This document shows, piece by piece, positions 9,527-18,425 of a stretch of 64,000 nt of DNA. The stretch covers positions 52,382 through 116,381 of the forward strand of contig JAVBQQ010000013.1 in assembly GCA_031548875.1 (NCBI GenBank). The letters run 5' to 3'. Both the position numbers and the translations under genes were made by a program. Source of the DNA: JAAYCI01 sp031548875. Its GTDB lineage: Bacteria; Bacillota; Clostridia; Oscillospirales; Ruminococcaceae. The first letter of the stretch is position 1. The number at the start of each line of letters is the position of its first letter. The notes beneath the pieces were generated by a model that was not told the DNA's origin, searched no databases, and saw only the letters and a program-made list of their open reading frames with translations.

Positions 9527-10326
9527 TTTACCCACAACCGATTTTAACGTCGATGTGATGTTAAAATCGGTCACTTCTTTTTTGCGCGGAGCGCTGGCGA
9601 CATCGATGCGCTCGATAAGCAGATGGATGGCTTTGTCATCGGCTGCGTTTTTCAGCGCCTCGAGTCAGGTGTAGATTTGGTCGGTCGTGTAATCCTTAGG
9701 CGGCTGGGCATCGCGCAGGCCGGCCATCTCGTCCAGCAGGCGCTGCATCTCTTTCCCCATATTCGCCACCACCTCAGCAGGCAGGTTCGGGTTTGTCATG
9801 TTGTGCATCAGGCCATCGTATTCCTTCTGCTTGCGCTCCACTTCTCTGTTCCGCGCCTTGTAGAACTCTGTCAGGTCATTGTTTGAGGCACCCTGGTACT
9901 TCTTCAGCGCATTGTGGATGGCTTTCTGCACATCGGGCGAGAGCAACTCTTTAAGGTACCGCAAGGTGCCGCGTCGCCGCTTTGTCCACAGCTTCCATCT
10001 TCACCACCGGCGCGCCGCAGTTCGGAAAGCGACCACATCAGCGTCCGCATGATTTTGGCTTCTGTCGAATTGCCGAAGTCCTGCGCGACGGCAATCAACT
10101 CCACGCCTTTGTCATTCCGCTTCTTGTCCAACGAGACATGCTCGTCGAGACTGCGGGCTACGCGATCATACTTGTGGATGAGGATGGTGTCAAAATGTCC
10201 CATGTCCGTGTCCTTGAGCATGCGTCGGTAGTTCTGGCGGGACAGTGTCTTAGAGCCCCGGCCACTCACAGCCTCGTCAATGTACTCCTGTCGTAGGTAT
10301 TCTCCTACGTCAGGGAGATTCTGCAA
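9527..10326 (-). pseudogene. Large serine recombinase remnant, copy 2
   Basis: The minus strand encodes part of the resolvase catalytic domain (YIDEAVSGRGSKTLSRQNYR, then HKYDRVARSLDEH). At about 10027 it then jumps directly to the zinc-ribbon half CGAPVVKMEAVDKAAT in a different frame, so the central recombinase domain is deleted. An 11-base insertion near 9965 shifts the frame again, and TGA replaces the Trp codon in IYTWLEA near 9666. The catalytic Ser region at the extreme N-terminus is also missing. The C-terminal half is by eye about 90% identical to copy 1 at 48-670 and in the same orientation. Confidence 0.85.
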
Positions 10327-10365
10327 TCTCTATTTCAGGGGTTCACCCCAGGGATTCTTCACATA

Positions 10366-10406
10366 AAACCAGCGGCAACCAGCTTTCAACTGGTTGCCGC
10401 TGGTTT
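10366..10406 (-). terminator. Rho-independent terminator of the URO-D operon
   Basis: A 17-base-pair stem (AAACCAGCGGCAACCAG and its complement) with a 7-base loop, ending in TTTTAT on the minus strand, four bases after the stop of the 56-residue gene. Confidence 0.8.
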
Positions 10407-10409
10407 GTG

Positions 10410-10580
10410 TTACTGGAAGATCGCACCCAGTATAAACTCGTAGATGTCGTCGTCTGCAACCTGCACAACCGGCCGCATAAAGTCCGCCCACGATTTGTCT
10501 ATCCCGGGGTTGCTCTCCAAAAACTCTTCGATCGTCTTTGTATATTTGACAGGTTCTTTCTTCTCATCCATGAGTGTCAT
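10410..10580 (-). CDS. Small acidic protein, 56 residues, companion of the URO-D-family gene
   Basis: A minus-strand gene starting at ATG 10580, nine bases after the stop of the URO-D-family gene, with AAAGGGGG as ribosome site. It begins MTLMDEKKEPVKYTKTIEEF and ends DDDIYEFILGAIFQ, followed within four bases by a strong terminator. The sequence is acidic, without Cys or membrane segment, and looks like a small folded helical protein. Position, ribosome site and terminator all say that it is a real second gene of a two-gene operon. I do not recognise a family. A subunit or partner of the URO-D-family enzyme is the natural inference. Confidence 0.7.
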   Translation of the reverse strand: MTLMDEKKEPVKYTKTIEEFLESNPGIDKSWADFMRPVVQVADDDIYEFILGAIFQ

Positions 10581-10589
10581 TCCCCCTTT

Positions 10590-11747
10590 TCAGTAGTTGG
10601 TGTTCACATGCAGCCATTCCAGCACGGCCTGCAGCTTATTGGCGTCCACCGAGGTAAAATCCATGATGTTCTTGTTCAGGTGGAAATAGAACCGGCCACC
10701 TGGCGCGCAGGTATCCACCAGGCGCTTCACCTCATCAATGCACTCTTCCTTGCTCTTCGTCATCGTGATGGAGGGGTCGAAGAAGCCGCAGATGACGTGA
10801 TCTTTGCCCACCACCCTCTTGATGAGCTCATAGTCGCCATATTCAAACCGCATATTGGTGGTGGACGGAAGCTTCGCCAGATACTCCGCATAGCGGGTCC
10901 AGTCCTGCTCGCAGAAGAGGTGGAAGTACACGTCCTTTTCGTTGCAGGTGGAGATGAGCTGCTCCATGGTTGGCCAGAACAGTTCTTCGAAGGTCTTGGT
11001 GCTGATGTACGGGGCCAGGTGCAGCGGCATAAAGGTGAACACACCCGGCTGCACTCTCGTGTGCAGGGCCTTCTTCAGCATCAGCGGCAGGATGGCTTCC
11101 ACGGCCGCCTTCACCTTGTCCGGCATCCGGCGCACGTCCATGTTGATCTGCTTGAAGCCGCGCAGCTGGTCGGAGAGATAGTCGAACGGCGCCTCGCAGG
11201 GCGCGTTGGTAATAAAGCCGGGTGCGTAGCCGTATTTGTCGATCAGACGCCCGTACACCCCAAACTGGTTCGCGTTGTACCAGTTGAAGCTATCGATGGC
11301 CTGGGCCAGCGTGATGCTCTGGCTGGTGGCGTTCCCGGTCATGTTGGCGCACACCCTGGGCAGGAAGCGCTCCACGATGGTGTTGTAGGGGTCGGCGATG
11401 AAATCGTCGTAATCCTCGGCGTACATCGTCTCAATCTCGGGATGCTGGATGGCGCCGTTCGAGGCCAGTATCCAGTTTTTCGCGCCCAAGATCTGGTAGG
11501 TGCCCGCAAAGCGCACGTTTTCAATGGGCAGTGCATCAAAGTAAAAATCCTTGCATACAGCGTCGTATGCCTGTTCCATCAGGGCCATGTCGTAGTGGGC
11601 GCGGCGCAGGTCCAGCCCCGCATACTGGCAACAAGCCTCCAGCGTGATGGCGCCCCACACGAACACCCGCTTGGGGATCTTTCCCGCAATCGTGTCTTCC
11701 CGAATCTTCAGCCGCTCCTGCTGCAACTCCTGTACCTGTGTTGTCAT
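10590..11747 (-). CDS. Uroporphyrinogen decarboxylase (URO-D) family protein, possible methyltransferase
   Basis: A 385-residue protein of the URO-D superfamily, which contains haem-pathway HemE and the cobalamin:coenzyme methyltransferases MtaA/MtbA. Recognisable parts are the central FDYLSDQLRGFKQINMDVRR region, a barrel strand with DVYFHLFCEQDW and the C-terminal GGRFYFHLNKN region. The usual MtaA/MtbA zinc pattern (HxC, later GC) is altered: here it is HLFC, and no Cys at the C-terminal site. It is therefore unlikely to be a standard HemE or MtbA, and no corrinoid protein is encoded nearby. The ATG at 11747 is chosen because the longer upstream frame has no ribosome site. It is divergent from the Liv-type transporter and followed by the 56-residue gene. 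Substrate unknown. Confidence 0.75.
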   Translation of the reverse strand: MTTQVQELQQERLKIREDTIAGKIPKRVFVWGAITLEACCQYAGLDLRRAHYDMALMEQAYDAVCKDFYFDALPIENVRFAGTYQILGAKNWILASNGAIQHPEIETMYAEDYDDFIADPYNTIVERFLPRVCANMTGNATSQSITLAQAIDSFNWYNANQFGVYGRLIDKYGYAPGFITNAPCEAPFDYLSDQLRGFKQINMDVRRMPDKVKAAVEAILPLMLKKALHTRVQPGVFTFMPLHLAPYISTKTFEELFWPTMEQLISTCNEKDVYFHLFCEQDWTRYAEYLAKLPSTTNMRFEYGDYELIKRVVGKDHVICGFFDPSITMTKSKEECIDEVKRLVDTCAPGGRFYFHLNKNIMDFTSVDANKLQAVLEWLHVNTNY

Positions 11748-12294
11748 CCAATCACCTGCTTTACCATTTTTCTTTGTGCCAGACAAAAGGTCCACCAAAA
11801 GATGTGCCAAAACCAAAACTGTACGCCACTCATAGCCAAAACGGATAGGGTTATGCAAAAACTGCATAGATGGCTTTCAAGCAGCCGGCAAAACCATTAT
11901 TGTTGTTGTTTCGATATTTATTGACACGTTTTTGCCTGTTATAGGGTCTATGATAGCACACTATCACAATGAGCGACAGATGGTAGAACTGACAATCTTT
12001 GACAAATTAAATTGACTAAATCGCCTAATTTTGAATATTTTGAGAAAATGATATTGTGTAAATTGACTGCTTGAGGTAGAATGAAACGAAATCGGAATAT
12101 CTTCCGGATGAGTGGCGCTTCTGCCCGATAGTTTTTCGATGTTATGATATAAATCATCCATATGTTTGCCGCTGGAAAGCACTCTGTGCAGACGAAAACA
12201 AAAGATACAGCGCAGTAATTGATTTCAGTCACCCGATGAGCATCCACAGAACTTATGCTATCGAATGCGTTTTGTCCGCAAGGGAGGAACAGAT
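11748..12294. other. Divergent intergenic region, URO-D operon / Liv operon
   Basis: About 550 AT-richer bases between divergent operons. I found no convincing reading frame. TATGAT near 12140 on the plus strand could serve the transporter operon, but its -35 is weak. Regulation by the LysR protein encoded at the end of the transporter operon is possible. Confidence 0.4.
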
Positions 12295-13047
12295 TTGGGC
12301 GTGGTATTTTCGGCCGAGGACATCGCCATCTCTTTTGGCAGCAATCAGGTTTTGAGATCGGTCAACTTTGAGCTGGGCGAGAGCGAGGTCCTCGGCGTCA
12401 TCGGCCCAAACGGGGCCGGAAAAACCGTCATGCTCAACGTGATCACCGGTATGCTAAAGCCGGACCACGGGCGGCTTCTCTTCGACGGGCGGGATATCTC
12501 GAAGGAGGGCGTTGTGGAACGCGCCCGCATGGGCTTTGGCCGCACTTTCCAGATCCCCCGTTCTTTTGCGAATATGACCGCCTACGAGAACAGCCTTGTG
12601 GGGGCCGTTTTTGGGAACGCACAGTCAGAGCAGGCCGCCTGCGGCCGTGTGTGCGAGATCTTGGAGATGATCGGCCTCTCCCAAAAGCGGCTGGATTTCG
12701 CCGGCAAGCTCAGCCTGCTGGACCGCAAGCGCCTGGAGATCGGCATGGCGCTTGCATCGGGCCCCAAGGTGCTGCTTTTTGACGAGGTGGCGGGCGGCCT
12801 CACCGAGTCCGAGGTGGCGGAGATCCTCAAGATCGTGGCTCAGATCAAGGCATCGGGCGTCAGCATCATCTGGATCGAGCATGTGCTGCAAACCATGCTG
12901 CATGGCACCGACCGCGTGATGCTGCTGGCAGAGGGGCGGAACGTCGTTTGCGGCCTGCCGGATGAAGTGATGGCTTCCAAAGAGGTGGAGGAAGCATACT
13001 TGGGTGTGGCCGGCAAGGCCCCCACCAGAAGGAAGAAAAAAATATGA
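12295..13047 (+). CDS. ABC transporter ATPase, LivG type
   Basis: ATP-binding subunit of a branched-chain-amino-acid-type (HAAT) importer; it powers uptake from the cytoplasmic face together with the LivF-type ATPase encoded next. Walker A is GPNGAGKT, the signature is LSLLDRKRLEIGMAL (the family's degenerate form of LSGG), Walker B is VLLFDEV, and the switch His lies in WIEHVL. The RTFQIPRSF segment is typical of LivG. I place the start at TTG 12295, seven bases after GGAGG (12283-12287); GTG 12301 is the alternative. It overlaps the next gene by four bases (ATGA), indicating translational coupling. Confidence 0.88.
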   Translation: MGVVFSAEDIAISFGSNQVLRSVNFELGESEVLGVIGPNGAGKTVMLNVITGMLKPDHGRLLFDGRDISKEGVVERARMGFGRTFQIPRSFANMTAYENSLVGAVFGNAQSEQAACGRVCEILEMIGLSQKRLDFAGKLSLLDRKRLEIGMALASGPKVLLFDEVAGGLTESEVAEILKIVAQIKASGVSIIWIEHVLQTMLHGTDRVMLLAEGRNVVCGLPDEVMASKEVEEAYLGVAGKAPTRRKKKI

Positions 13048-13772
13048 GCGAAAACACGCTGTTGACAGTTGAGGACCTGAACGTCTTTTATGGCGATTTC
13101 CAGGCGCTGCATAACATTTCCATGCAATTCCCCAAAGGGGCCATCATCTCCATCATCGGCTCCAACGGGGCGGGCAAGTCCACCCTGCTGAACGCCGTGA
13201 TGGGCGTGAACAAACCAAAAACCGGCAAGGTTACCTTCGAGGGCGAGGACATCACCGGCCTGCGCACCAGCAAGATCGTGAGTCGCGGCATCTCCATGTC
13301 GCCCGAGGGCAGCAGTGTTTTCGAGGACATGAGCGTGTACGAAAACCTGGTGCTGGGGGCCTACCTGCCCGGGCCGCGCAAAAAGCGGGACGCGCTGTTG
13401 GGCCATGTGTACGAGCTGTTCCCCGCGCTGAAGGAGAAGGCAAACCAGCTGGCCACCTTCCTCTCGGGCGGGCAGCGGCAGATGCTGGCCATCGCGCGGG
13501 CGCTGATGAGCGAGCCGAAGCTGCTCATCTGCGACGAGATCTCCCTCGGCCTTGCGCCTGTTGTGGTGAACGATATCTACAACCGCATCATCGACGTGAA
13601 TGAGTCGGGCGTGACGGTGGTGCTGGTGGAACAGGAAGTAAAGCGCAGCCTCGACTATTCGGATTACAGCTATGTGCTGGTAAAGGGGCAGGTGGTCATG
13701 GGCGGCCCCTCGGACGAACTGGATGAAAACGAAGTGAAAGACGCATACTTCGGCATCAACAAATACGCGTAG
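13044..13772 (+). CDS. ABC transporter ATPase, LivF type
   Basis: Second ATP-binding subunit of the same importer, 242 residues. It carries Walker A GSNGAGKS, an intact signature LSGGQRQMLAIARAL, Walker B LLICDEI and the LivF-typical SLGLAPVVV segment. It partners with the LivG-type protein on the two permeases encoded downstream. Gene order G-F-H-M-binding protein is complete, so this is a full transporter. The substrate cannot be read from the ATPases. Confidence 0.9.
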   Translation: MSENTLLTVEDLNVFYGDFQALHNISMQFPKGAIISIIGSNGAGKSTLLNAVMGVNKPKTGKVTFEGEDITGLRTSKIVSRGISMSPEGSSVFEDMSVYENLVLGAYLPGPRKKRDALLGHVYELFPALKEKANQLATFLSGGQRQMLAIARALMSEPKLLICDEISLGLAPVVVNDIYNRIIDVNESGVTVVLVEQEVKRSLDYSDYSYVLVKGQVVMGGPSDELDENEVKDAYFGINKYA

Positions 13773-13784
13773 GGAAGAGGCATT

Positions 13785-14657
13785 ATGGAGCTATTCGTTC
13801 AGTCTTTGGTATCCGGCATCCTGCTGGGCGGGCTGTATGCCGCCATCGGTGTGGGCCTGTCGCTCGTGTTCGGCATCATGGGCCTCACCAACATTGCCCA
13901 CGGCAGCCTCATGATCCTCTCCTCCTTCTTCATCATGATCTTCGCGCGGCAGTTCGGGGGCAGCATCCTCCTCGCCTTCCTCATCACCCTCGTCGTCATG
14001 GTGCTCATCGGCGCGGGGCTACAGGGCGTCCTCGTCAACCGCGTGCTCAGCAAGGGGGCGGAGCCTGCGCTGCTCGTCACCTTCGGCGTCGCCATCATCG
14101 TGCAGAACATCCTGCAGCTCATCTTCGGGGCCGATTTTGAATCCATCCCCAGCCCCCTGGCCAGCGTGAACGTGGTGAACACGAAGTGGGTGGTCATCTC
14201 GGGCGAGTACCTGCTCAACTTTGCCATCTCCGCCGCGGTGATTCTGGTGCTGCATTTCGTCATCCGCAAAACGTTGTTCGGACGGTCCATCCGCGCAGCC
14301 GCCAGCAATGTGGTGGCAGCCGAGATGATGGGTATCAACACGAACAAAACATACATCTACACCATGTGCCTGGCGCTGGCCACCGGCAGCGTGGGCGGCC
14401 TGCTGGTGGGGCAGACCTTCGGCTTCTATTCCTACTCCGGCATGTCCTACCTCATCATCGCTTTCGGCGTGGTGGTCATCGGCGGCATGGGCAGCATCTT
14501 GGGCACCCTGCTGGGCGGCGTCATCCTGGGCGTGGCGCAGCTGATGGGCGCATACTTCTTTGGCGGCGGTGTGCAGATCCTTGTGGGGTACCTGACGCTG
14601 CTGGTGCTCCTGACCTTGCGACCGCGCGGCATCCTGGCAAATATGACACGGAAATAG
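13785..14657 (+). CDS. Branched-chain amino acid-type ABC permease, LivH type
   Basis: A 290-residue inner-membrane permease with eight or so hydrophobic segments, starting MELFVQSLVSGILLGGLYAA, the characteristic LivH N-terminus, followed by GVGLSLVFGIMGLTNIAHGS. The C-terminal loop GGMGSILGTLLGGVILG is the usual contact region for the ATPases. It forms a heterodimeric channel with the LivM-type protein encoded 10 bases downstream. RBS GGAAGAGG precedes the ATG. Confidence 0.9.
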   Translation: MELFVQSLVSGILLGGLYAAIGVGLSLVFGIMGLTNIAHGSLMILSSFFIMIFARQFGGSILLAFLITLVVMVLIGAGLQGVLVNRVLSKGAEPALLVTFGVAIIVQNILQLIFGADFESIPSPLASVNVVNTKWVVISGEYLLNFAISAAVILVLHFVIRKTLFGRSIRAAASNVVAAEMMGINTNKTYIYTMCLALATGSVGGLLVGQTFGFYSYSGMSYLIIAFGVVVIGGMGSILGTLLGGVILGVAQLMGAYFFGGGVQILVGYLTLLVLLTLRPRGILANMTRK

Positions 14658-14667
14658 GAGAGAGAGT

Positions 14668-15687
14668 ATGGCGCCGAAACGCACACTGCACACAGCCCTC
14701 GGCTCGAACAACAAGCTCATCAGCGTAAAATCGGGCATCATCCTGGTCATCATCATCGCGCTGGCGCTGCTGCCGCTCTATGGCACAGATTACGCCATCA
14801 GCATCGGCCTGCTCATCTTTGCCTACATCTCGCTTGGCGAGATGTGGAACCTGCTGGCGGGGTATTCGGGCCTTGTTTCTCTGGGCCAGCAGGCCTTCAT
14901 CGGCATTGGCGCTTACACGCTGGCGAAGGTGACCACCGGGTACGGCCTGCCCATCTTCTGGAGCTTTTTTATCGCCGTGGGCATCGCTTTGGTCTTCGCC
15001 CTCGTCATCTCCTTCCCCATCTTCAAGCTCAGCGGGGTGTACTTCACCATCGGCACCTGGATCGTCTCCGAATCTCTGCTGGTCTTCTTCCGCAACTGGC
15101 AGTTCGTCAACTTCGACGCGGGCTACAACGTCACTGCCGCTTATCGCATCCCAATGAGCACGCTGTACCTGGGTTCCCTTGCCCTGGGCATCGGGTCGGT
15201 CGTCATCGTCTTTGTGGTACTGCGCAGTAAGATGGGGCTGGCGCTGATGGCCATGCGCGACAATGAGAGCGCCGCCGAGGTGCGGGGGGTGCGTCTCTAC
15301 CGCACAAAGCTCGTCTGCTTCCTCATCGCTTCGGCTTACACCGCCCTCACCGGCGTCGTACTGTACCTGAACATCGCCTATGTGAAACCCGGCGCCACCT
15401 TTGGCATCGACTGGGCGGTCTCCATGGTATTCATTGTGGTCATCGGCGGCATCGGCACCATCGAGGGGCCCATCATTGGCGCCGTGATCTATGTGATCCT
15501 GCGGCAGTTCCTGTACAACTTCCCTGGCATCAGCATGATCATTCTGGGCGCCGTTGCCGTGGCCGTCATCATGCTGGCGCCCAAGGGTATCATGGGCGCG
15601 CTGCACGGCAAATTCGGGTTTGAGCTCTTTTCTGTCAGAAGGACGATCGACACGCCTGCAAAAGGGCAGGCGGCCGGCACCGGCTGA
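14668..15687 (+). CDS. Branched-chain amino acid-type ABC permease, LivM type
   Basis: A 339-residue permease with about nine membrane segments. Conserved parts are EMWNLLAGYSGLVSLGQQAFIGIGAY near the N-terminus, AMRDNESAAEVRG in the cytoplasmic coupling loop and GGIGTIEGPIIGAVIY near the C-terminus, all typical for LivM. RBS AGGAGAGAG lies just before the ATG. It is the partner of the LivH-type permease. Confidence 0.9.
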   Translation: MAPKRTLHTALGSNNKLISVKSGIILVIIIALALLPLYGTDYAISIGLLIFAYISLGEMWNLLAGYSGLVSLGQQAFIGIGAYTLAKVTTGYGLPIFWSFFIAVGIALVFALVISFPIFKLSGVYFTIGTWIVSESLLVFFRNWQFVNFDAGYNVTAAYRIPMSTLYLGSLALGIGSVVIVFVVLRSKMGLALMAMRDNESAAEVRGVRLYRTKLVCFLIASAYTALTGVVLYLNIAYVKPGATFGIDWAVSMVFIVVIGGIGTIEGPIIGAVIYVILRQFLYNFPGISMIILGAVAVAVIMLAPKGIMGALHGKFGFELFSVRRTIDTPAKGQAAGTG

Positions 15688-15748
15688 CAGAAACGGGTAA
15701 AATAGATCGCATGCCAAACAAAGTACGCTTAAAAACAGGAGGAAAACG

Positions 15749-17089
15749 ATGAAAAAGAAACGCTTGTTGGCACTTGCTTTGTCTGTTGCGTTTGTCTTTG
15801 TGCTGGTCGCGTGCAGCGGCTCCGGCGGTGGGAACGGCGGCGGAACCAGCGGTGGTGGCACTGGCAGCGGCGCCGCCAGCACCAGCACCGCCACCGGCGG
15901 CAGTGGCGGTGGCGGCTCGGGCGCGGACGAGATCCTCATTGGCTTCGCCGCCCCCCTCACCGGCCCCATGGCCATCTTCATGGCCCCCACGCCCTGGGTG
16001 GAAGAGCTTTGCCTGGATGCGATCAACAACCAGAACGGCGGCATCGAGATCGACGGAAAAAAGATCCCCATCCGCGTGATCTACGCCGACACGGAGAGCG
16101 ACTCCAACAAGGCCGTGGAAGCCGCCACGAAGCTGGTGACCGAGGACAAGGTGGATATTCTTGTGGGCGGCTGGACCCCCATACAGACCAACACTGTCTC
16201 GGCCGTGGGCGAGCGCTACCAGATCCCCACCTTCACCTTTGGCGCACCGGAGGAATCCTGGCTGGAGGGCGGCCCCTACGAGTGGGCCACCGGCATGCAG
16301 TTCAACTATGACCTGATGGCCATTGACGTACTGAACATGTGGAACAAGGTGGACACGAACAAGAAGATCGGCTTCGTGTTCGACACCGACGTGGACGGCA
16401 CCGTGGGCCGCGACGTGTACACCCGCCTTGTGGAAGGCACCGATTATGAAGTGTTCGACCCGGGCCCCTACACGATTGGCACCACGGACTTCACCAGCCT
16501 CATCAGCAAGCTAAAAGATGCCGACTGCGACATCATCACCGCCGACATGATCACCCCCGACTTCACCACCTTCTGGAAACAGTGCCACCAGTACGGCTAT
16601 GTGCCCAAGGTGTGCACCATCAACAAGGGCATGCACTACGAGGCCGACGTGGAGAACCTGGGCAGCGGCACCGGCAATGGGCTCACCTTCTCCGCCCTGT
16701 GGGACAAAAACTATCCCTTTGCCTCCCCGCTGCTGGGCATGAGCTGCACCGAAGTGGCCGACAAGTATGAAGAGGAGAACGGCGGGTTCTACCCCTACTC
16801 CATCGGCTACGATATCGCTATGTATGACGTGCTTTACGACGCGCTGAACCGCGCCGGTTCGCTGGACAAAGAAACCCTCATGCAGGCTCTTCTGGACACG
16901 AAGGTCGAGACCGTGTTCGGCTCGCTGGAGTTCAACGAGAACCGTTGCATGCAGGTGCCGGCCATTGGCACCCAGTGGGTGCCCAGCGACAACCCCAACT
17001 ACGAGTTCGAGAAGGTGGTCGTCGCGTCGGACACCTTCCCCGCCATCCCCGCCTTTGACGCTTTTGCCATCCCGGACACGACACAGTAA
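15749..17089 (+). CDS. Branched-chain amino acid-type ABC substrate-binding lipoprotein
   Basis: Extracellular receptor of the importer, 446 residues. The signal peptide ends in the lipobox LVAC, so the mature protein is lipid-anchored. A Gly/Ser/Thr-rich linker of about 40 residues follows, then a type I periplasmic-binding fold (ILIGFAAPLTGPMA, then LVTEDKVDILVGGWTP) of the Peripla_BP_6/LivJ family. RBS AGGAGG precedes the ATG. The same receptor family binds branched amino acids, amides, urea or aromatic acids, so the ligand is open. Confidence 0.9.
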   Translation: MKKKRLLALALSVAFVFVLVACSGSGGGNGGGTSGGGTGSGAASTSTATGGSGGGGSGADEILIGFAAPLTGPMAIFMAPTPWVEELCLDAINNQNGGIEIDGKKIPIRVIYADTESDSNKAVEAATKLVTEDKVDILVGGWTPIQTNTVSAVGERYQIPTFTFGAPEESWLEGGPYEWATGMQFNYDLMAIDVLNMWNKVDTNKKIGFVFDTDVDGTVGRDVYTRLVEGTDYEVFDPGPYTIGTTDFTSLISKLKDADCDIITADMITPDFTTFWKQCHQYGYVPKVCTINKGMHYEADVENLGSGTGNGLTFSALWDKNYPFASPLLGMSCTEVADKYEEENGGFYPYSIGYDIAMYDVLYDALNRAGSLDKETLMQALLDTKVETVFGSLEFNENRCMQVPAIGTQWVPSDNPNYEFEKVVVASDTFPAIPAFDAFAIPDTTQ

Positions 17090-17116
17090 TAAACGCAGCA
17101 TCTGATTTTTTCCACA

Positions 17117-17152
17117 AAAGAGCCGGCCCTTTTTGAGGGCCGGCTCTTTTTG
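17117..17152 (+). terminator. Rho-independent terminator of the Liv-type operon
   Basis: AAAAGAGCCGGCCCT stem, TTTTG loop, complementary arm and a T-run (17147-17152), 28 bases after the binding-protein stop. Confidence 0.9.
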
Positions 17153-17197
17153 GTAAATTTTCGTCTTTCCCGTGGGATGTTTCTTTATCAAAACTGC

Positions 17198-17226
17198 TTG
17201 CAGGACGACTATATTTAAGGTACACT
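17198..17226 (+). promoter_or_regulatory. Promoter of the LysR gene
   Basis: TTGCAG (17198-17203), a 17-base spacer and TACACT (17221-17226), located after the operon terminator, so the regulator has its own transcript. Confidence 0.55.
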
Positions 17227-17282
17227 AATGGCACTTGAAACTGCGGTCTACATCGAAAACAGCACTGCGTGGGGGCATGCGC

Positions 17283-18185
17283 ATGAACATCAGCCAGATC
17301 CGGTACTTCATCACTGTGGCGGACCATCTCAGCTTTACCAAGGCGGCAGACAAGCTTTCCATCTCCCAGCCCTCTCTCAGCCGGCAGATCCTGCTGATGG
17401 AAAAGGAGCTGGGCATGAGCCTGCTGAACCGGGCCGGGCGGGAGATCCATCTCACAGCCGGCGGCGCCGTGCTGTACGAGGGTCTGCGGAAACTGTATAC
17501 CGACTACGAGACCCTGCTTGCCCGGGCCGAGCAAGCGCAGGCGGGCTATTCCGGCACGCTGGAGGTGGGGGTGCTGGACGGAATGCGCGTGGGGGACTTC
17601 ATGCCCCCCATCCTGCGCCATTTCCGCGCACACTATCCCCACATCGAGATCACCCTGCACCGCGGCACCTTCGACACACTGCTAGAGGAATTGTACAGCA
17701 CCCGGCTGGATGTGATCTTCTCCGTGCAGTTCAATGTGATCGGGCGGGACCAACTGCAGTTCGAGGTTGTGAAGGAATCCCGCGACTTCATCCTCTTCAA
17801 TAAGATCCACCCCCACGCCGGCCGCACCGACCTTACCTTAAAAGATTTCAAGGGCGACACCTTCGTGATGATCTCGCCAAAAGACAATGCCCGTTCGTCC
17901 GAACTGGTGTTTGAGGCCTGCCAGAAGGAGGGGTTCGTACCCACCGTGGTATACGCTCCCACCCTGCAGGACATGATGCTCTGGATCGAAGCGGGCGTGG
18001 GCGTCGCCATCCTGGACACCACCAACATGTTGCTGAACAATGAGAACGTTGCCGCCGTGCCGCTGGAAAGCCACTGGAGCCCCTCCATGGTGGCGGCGTG
18101 GTACAAGCAGAACCGCAACTCCGCCATCCCCCTGTTTATGGATGTGCTGCGGGAGACCATGAGGAACAAAGCCGGCACGATATGA
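17283..18185 (+). CDS. LysR-family transcriptional regulator
   Basis: A 300-residue LysR regulator. The N-terminal winged helix-turn-helix (MNISQIRYFITVADHLSFTK, then AADKLSISQPSLSRQI) is followed by a co-inducer-binding domain of two periplasmic-binding-like lobes. ATG 17283 is preceded by GGGGG; ATG 17277 two codons upstream is equally possible. Its position directly after the Liv-type operon suggests control of that transporter or of the divergent URO-D operon. The effector is not deducible. Confidence 0.88.
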   Translation: MNISQIRYFITVADHLSFTKAADKLSISQPSLSRQILLMEKELGMSLLNRAGREIHLTAGGAVLYEGLRKLYTDYETLLARAEQAQAGYSGTLEVGVLDGMRVGDFMPPILRHFRAHYPHIEITLHRGTFDTLLEELYSTRLDVIFSVQFNVIGRDQLQFEVVKESRDFILFNKIHPHAGRTDLTLKDFKGDTFVMISPKDNARSSELVFEACQKEGFVPTVVYAPTLQDMMLWIEAGVGVAILDTTNMLLNNENVAAVPLESHWSPSMVAAWYKQNRNSAIPLFMDVLRETMRNKAGTI

Positions 18186-18192
18186 GCGTGTG

Positions 18193-18226
18193 AAAGAGGA
18201 CCTGCTTTACCAAGCGGGTCCTCTTT
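18193..18226 (+). terminator. Rho-independent terminator after the LysR gene
   Basis: A 15-base-pair stem AAAGAGGACCTGCTT, loop TACC, complementary arm ending in CTCTTT; one G-T wobble. It lies eight bases after the stop codon. Confidence 0.8.
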
Positions 18227-18425
18227 GCTGTAGTTGAGCTCGTATTAATATGGCACACGTATTTTCTTGCTTCAACAGGGAACTCAATCTTCAATCAGCT
18301 CCATATTTGTGGTGTGCGCCCCGTCAAGCGGACAGTGAAAGAACAGAAAGATTTCATGCTGCGGCGGATTACCTGTCTTTCAGTCTTTTCAAGATGAAAT
18401 GTTGTTTATTCTTCACCGCTACTGT

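Noticed and set aside
10407..11924. 505-residue forward frame antisense to the URO-D-family gene
   Set aside because: His/Val-rich composition typical of an antisense shadow; the minus strand has a recognised family and ribosome site.
14521..16071. 516-residue minus-strand frame across the LivM and binding-protein genes
   Set aside because: Antisense shadow rich in His, Asp, Gln and Pro, spanning two real genes and their intergenic region.
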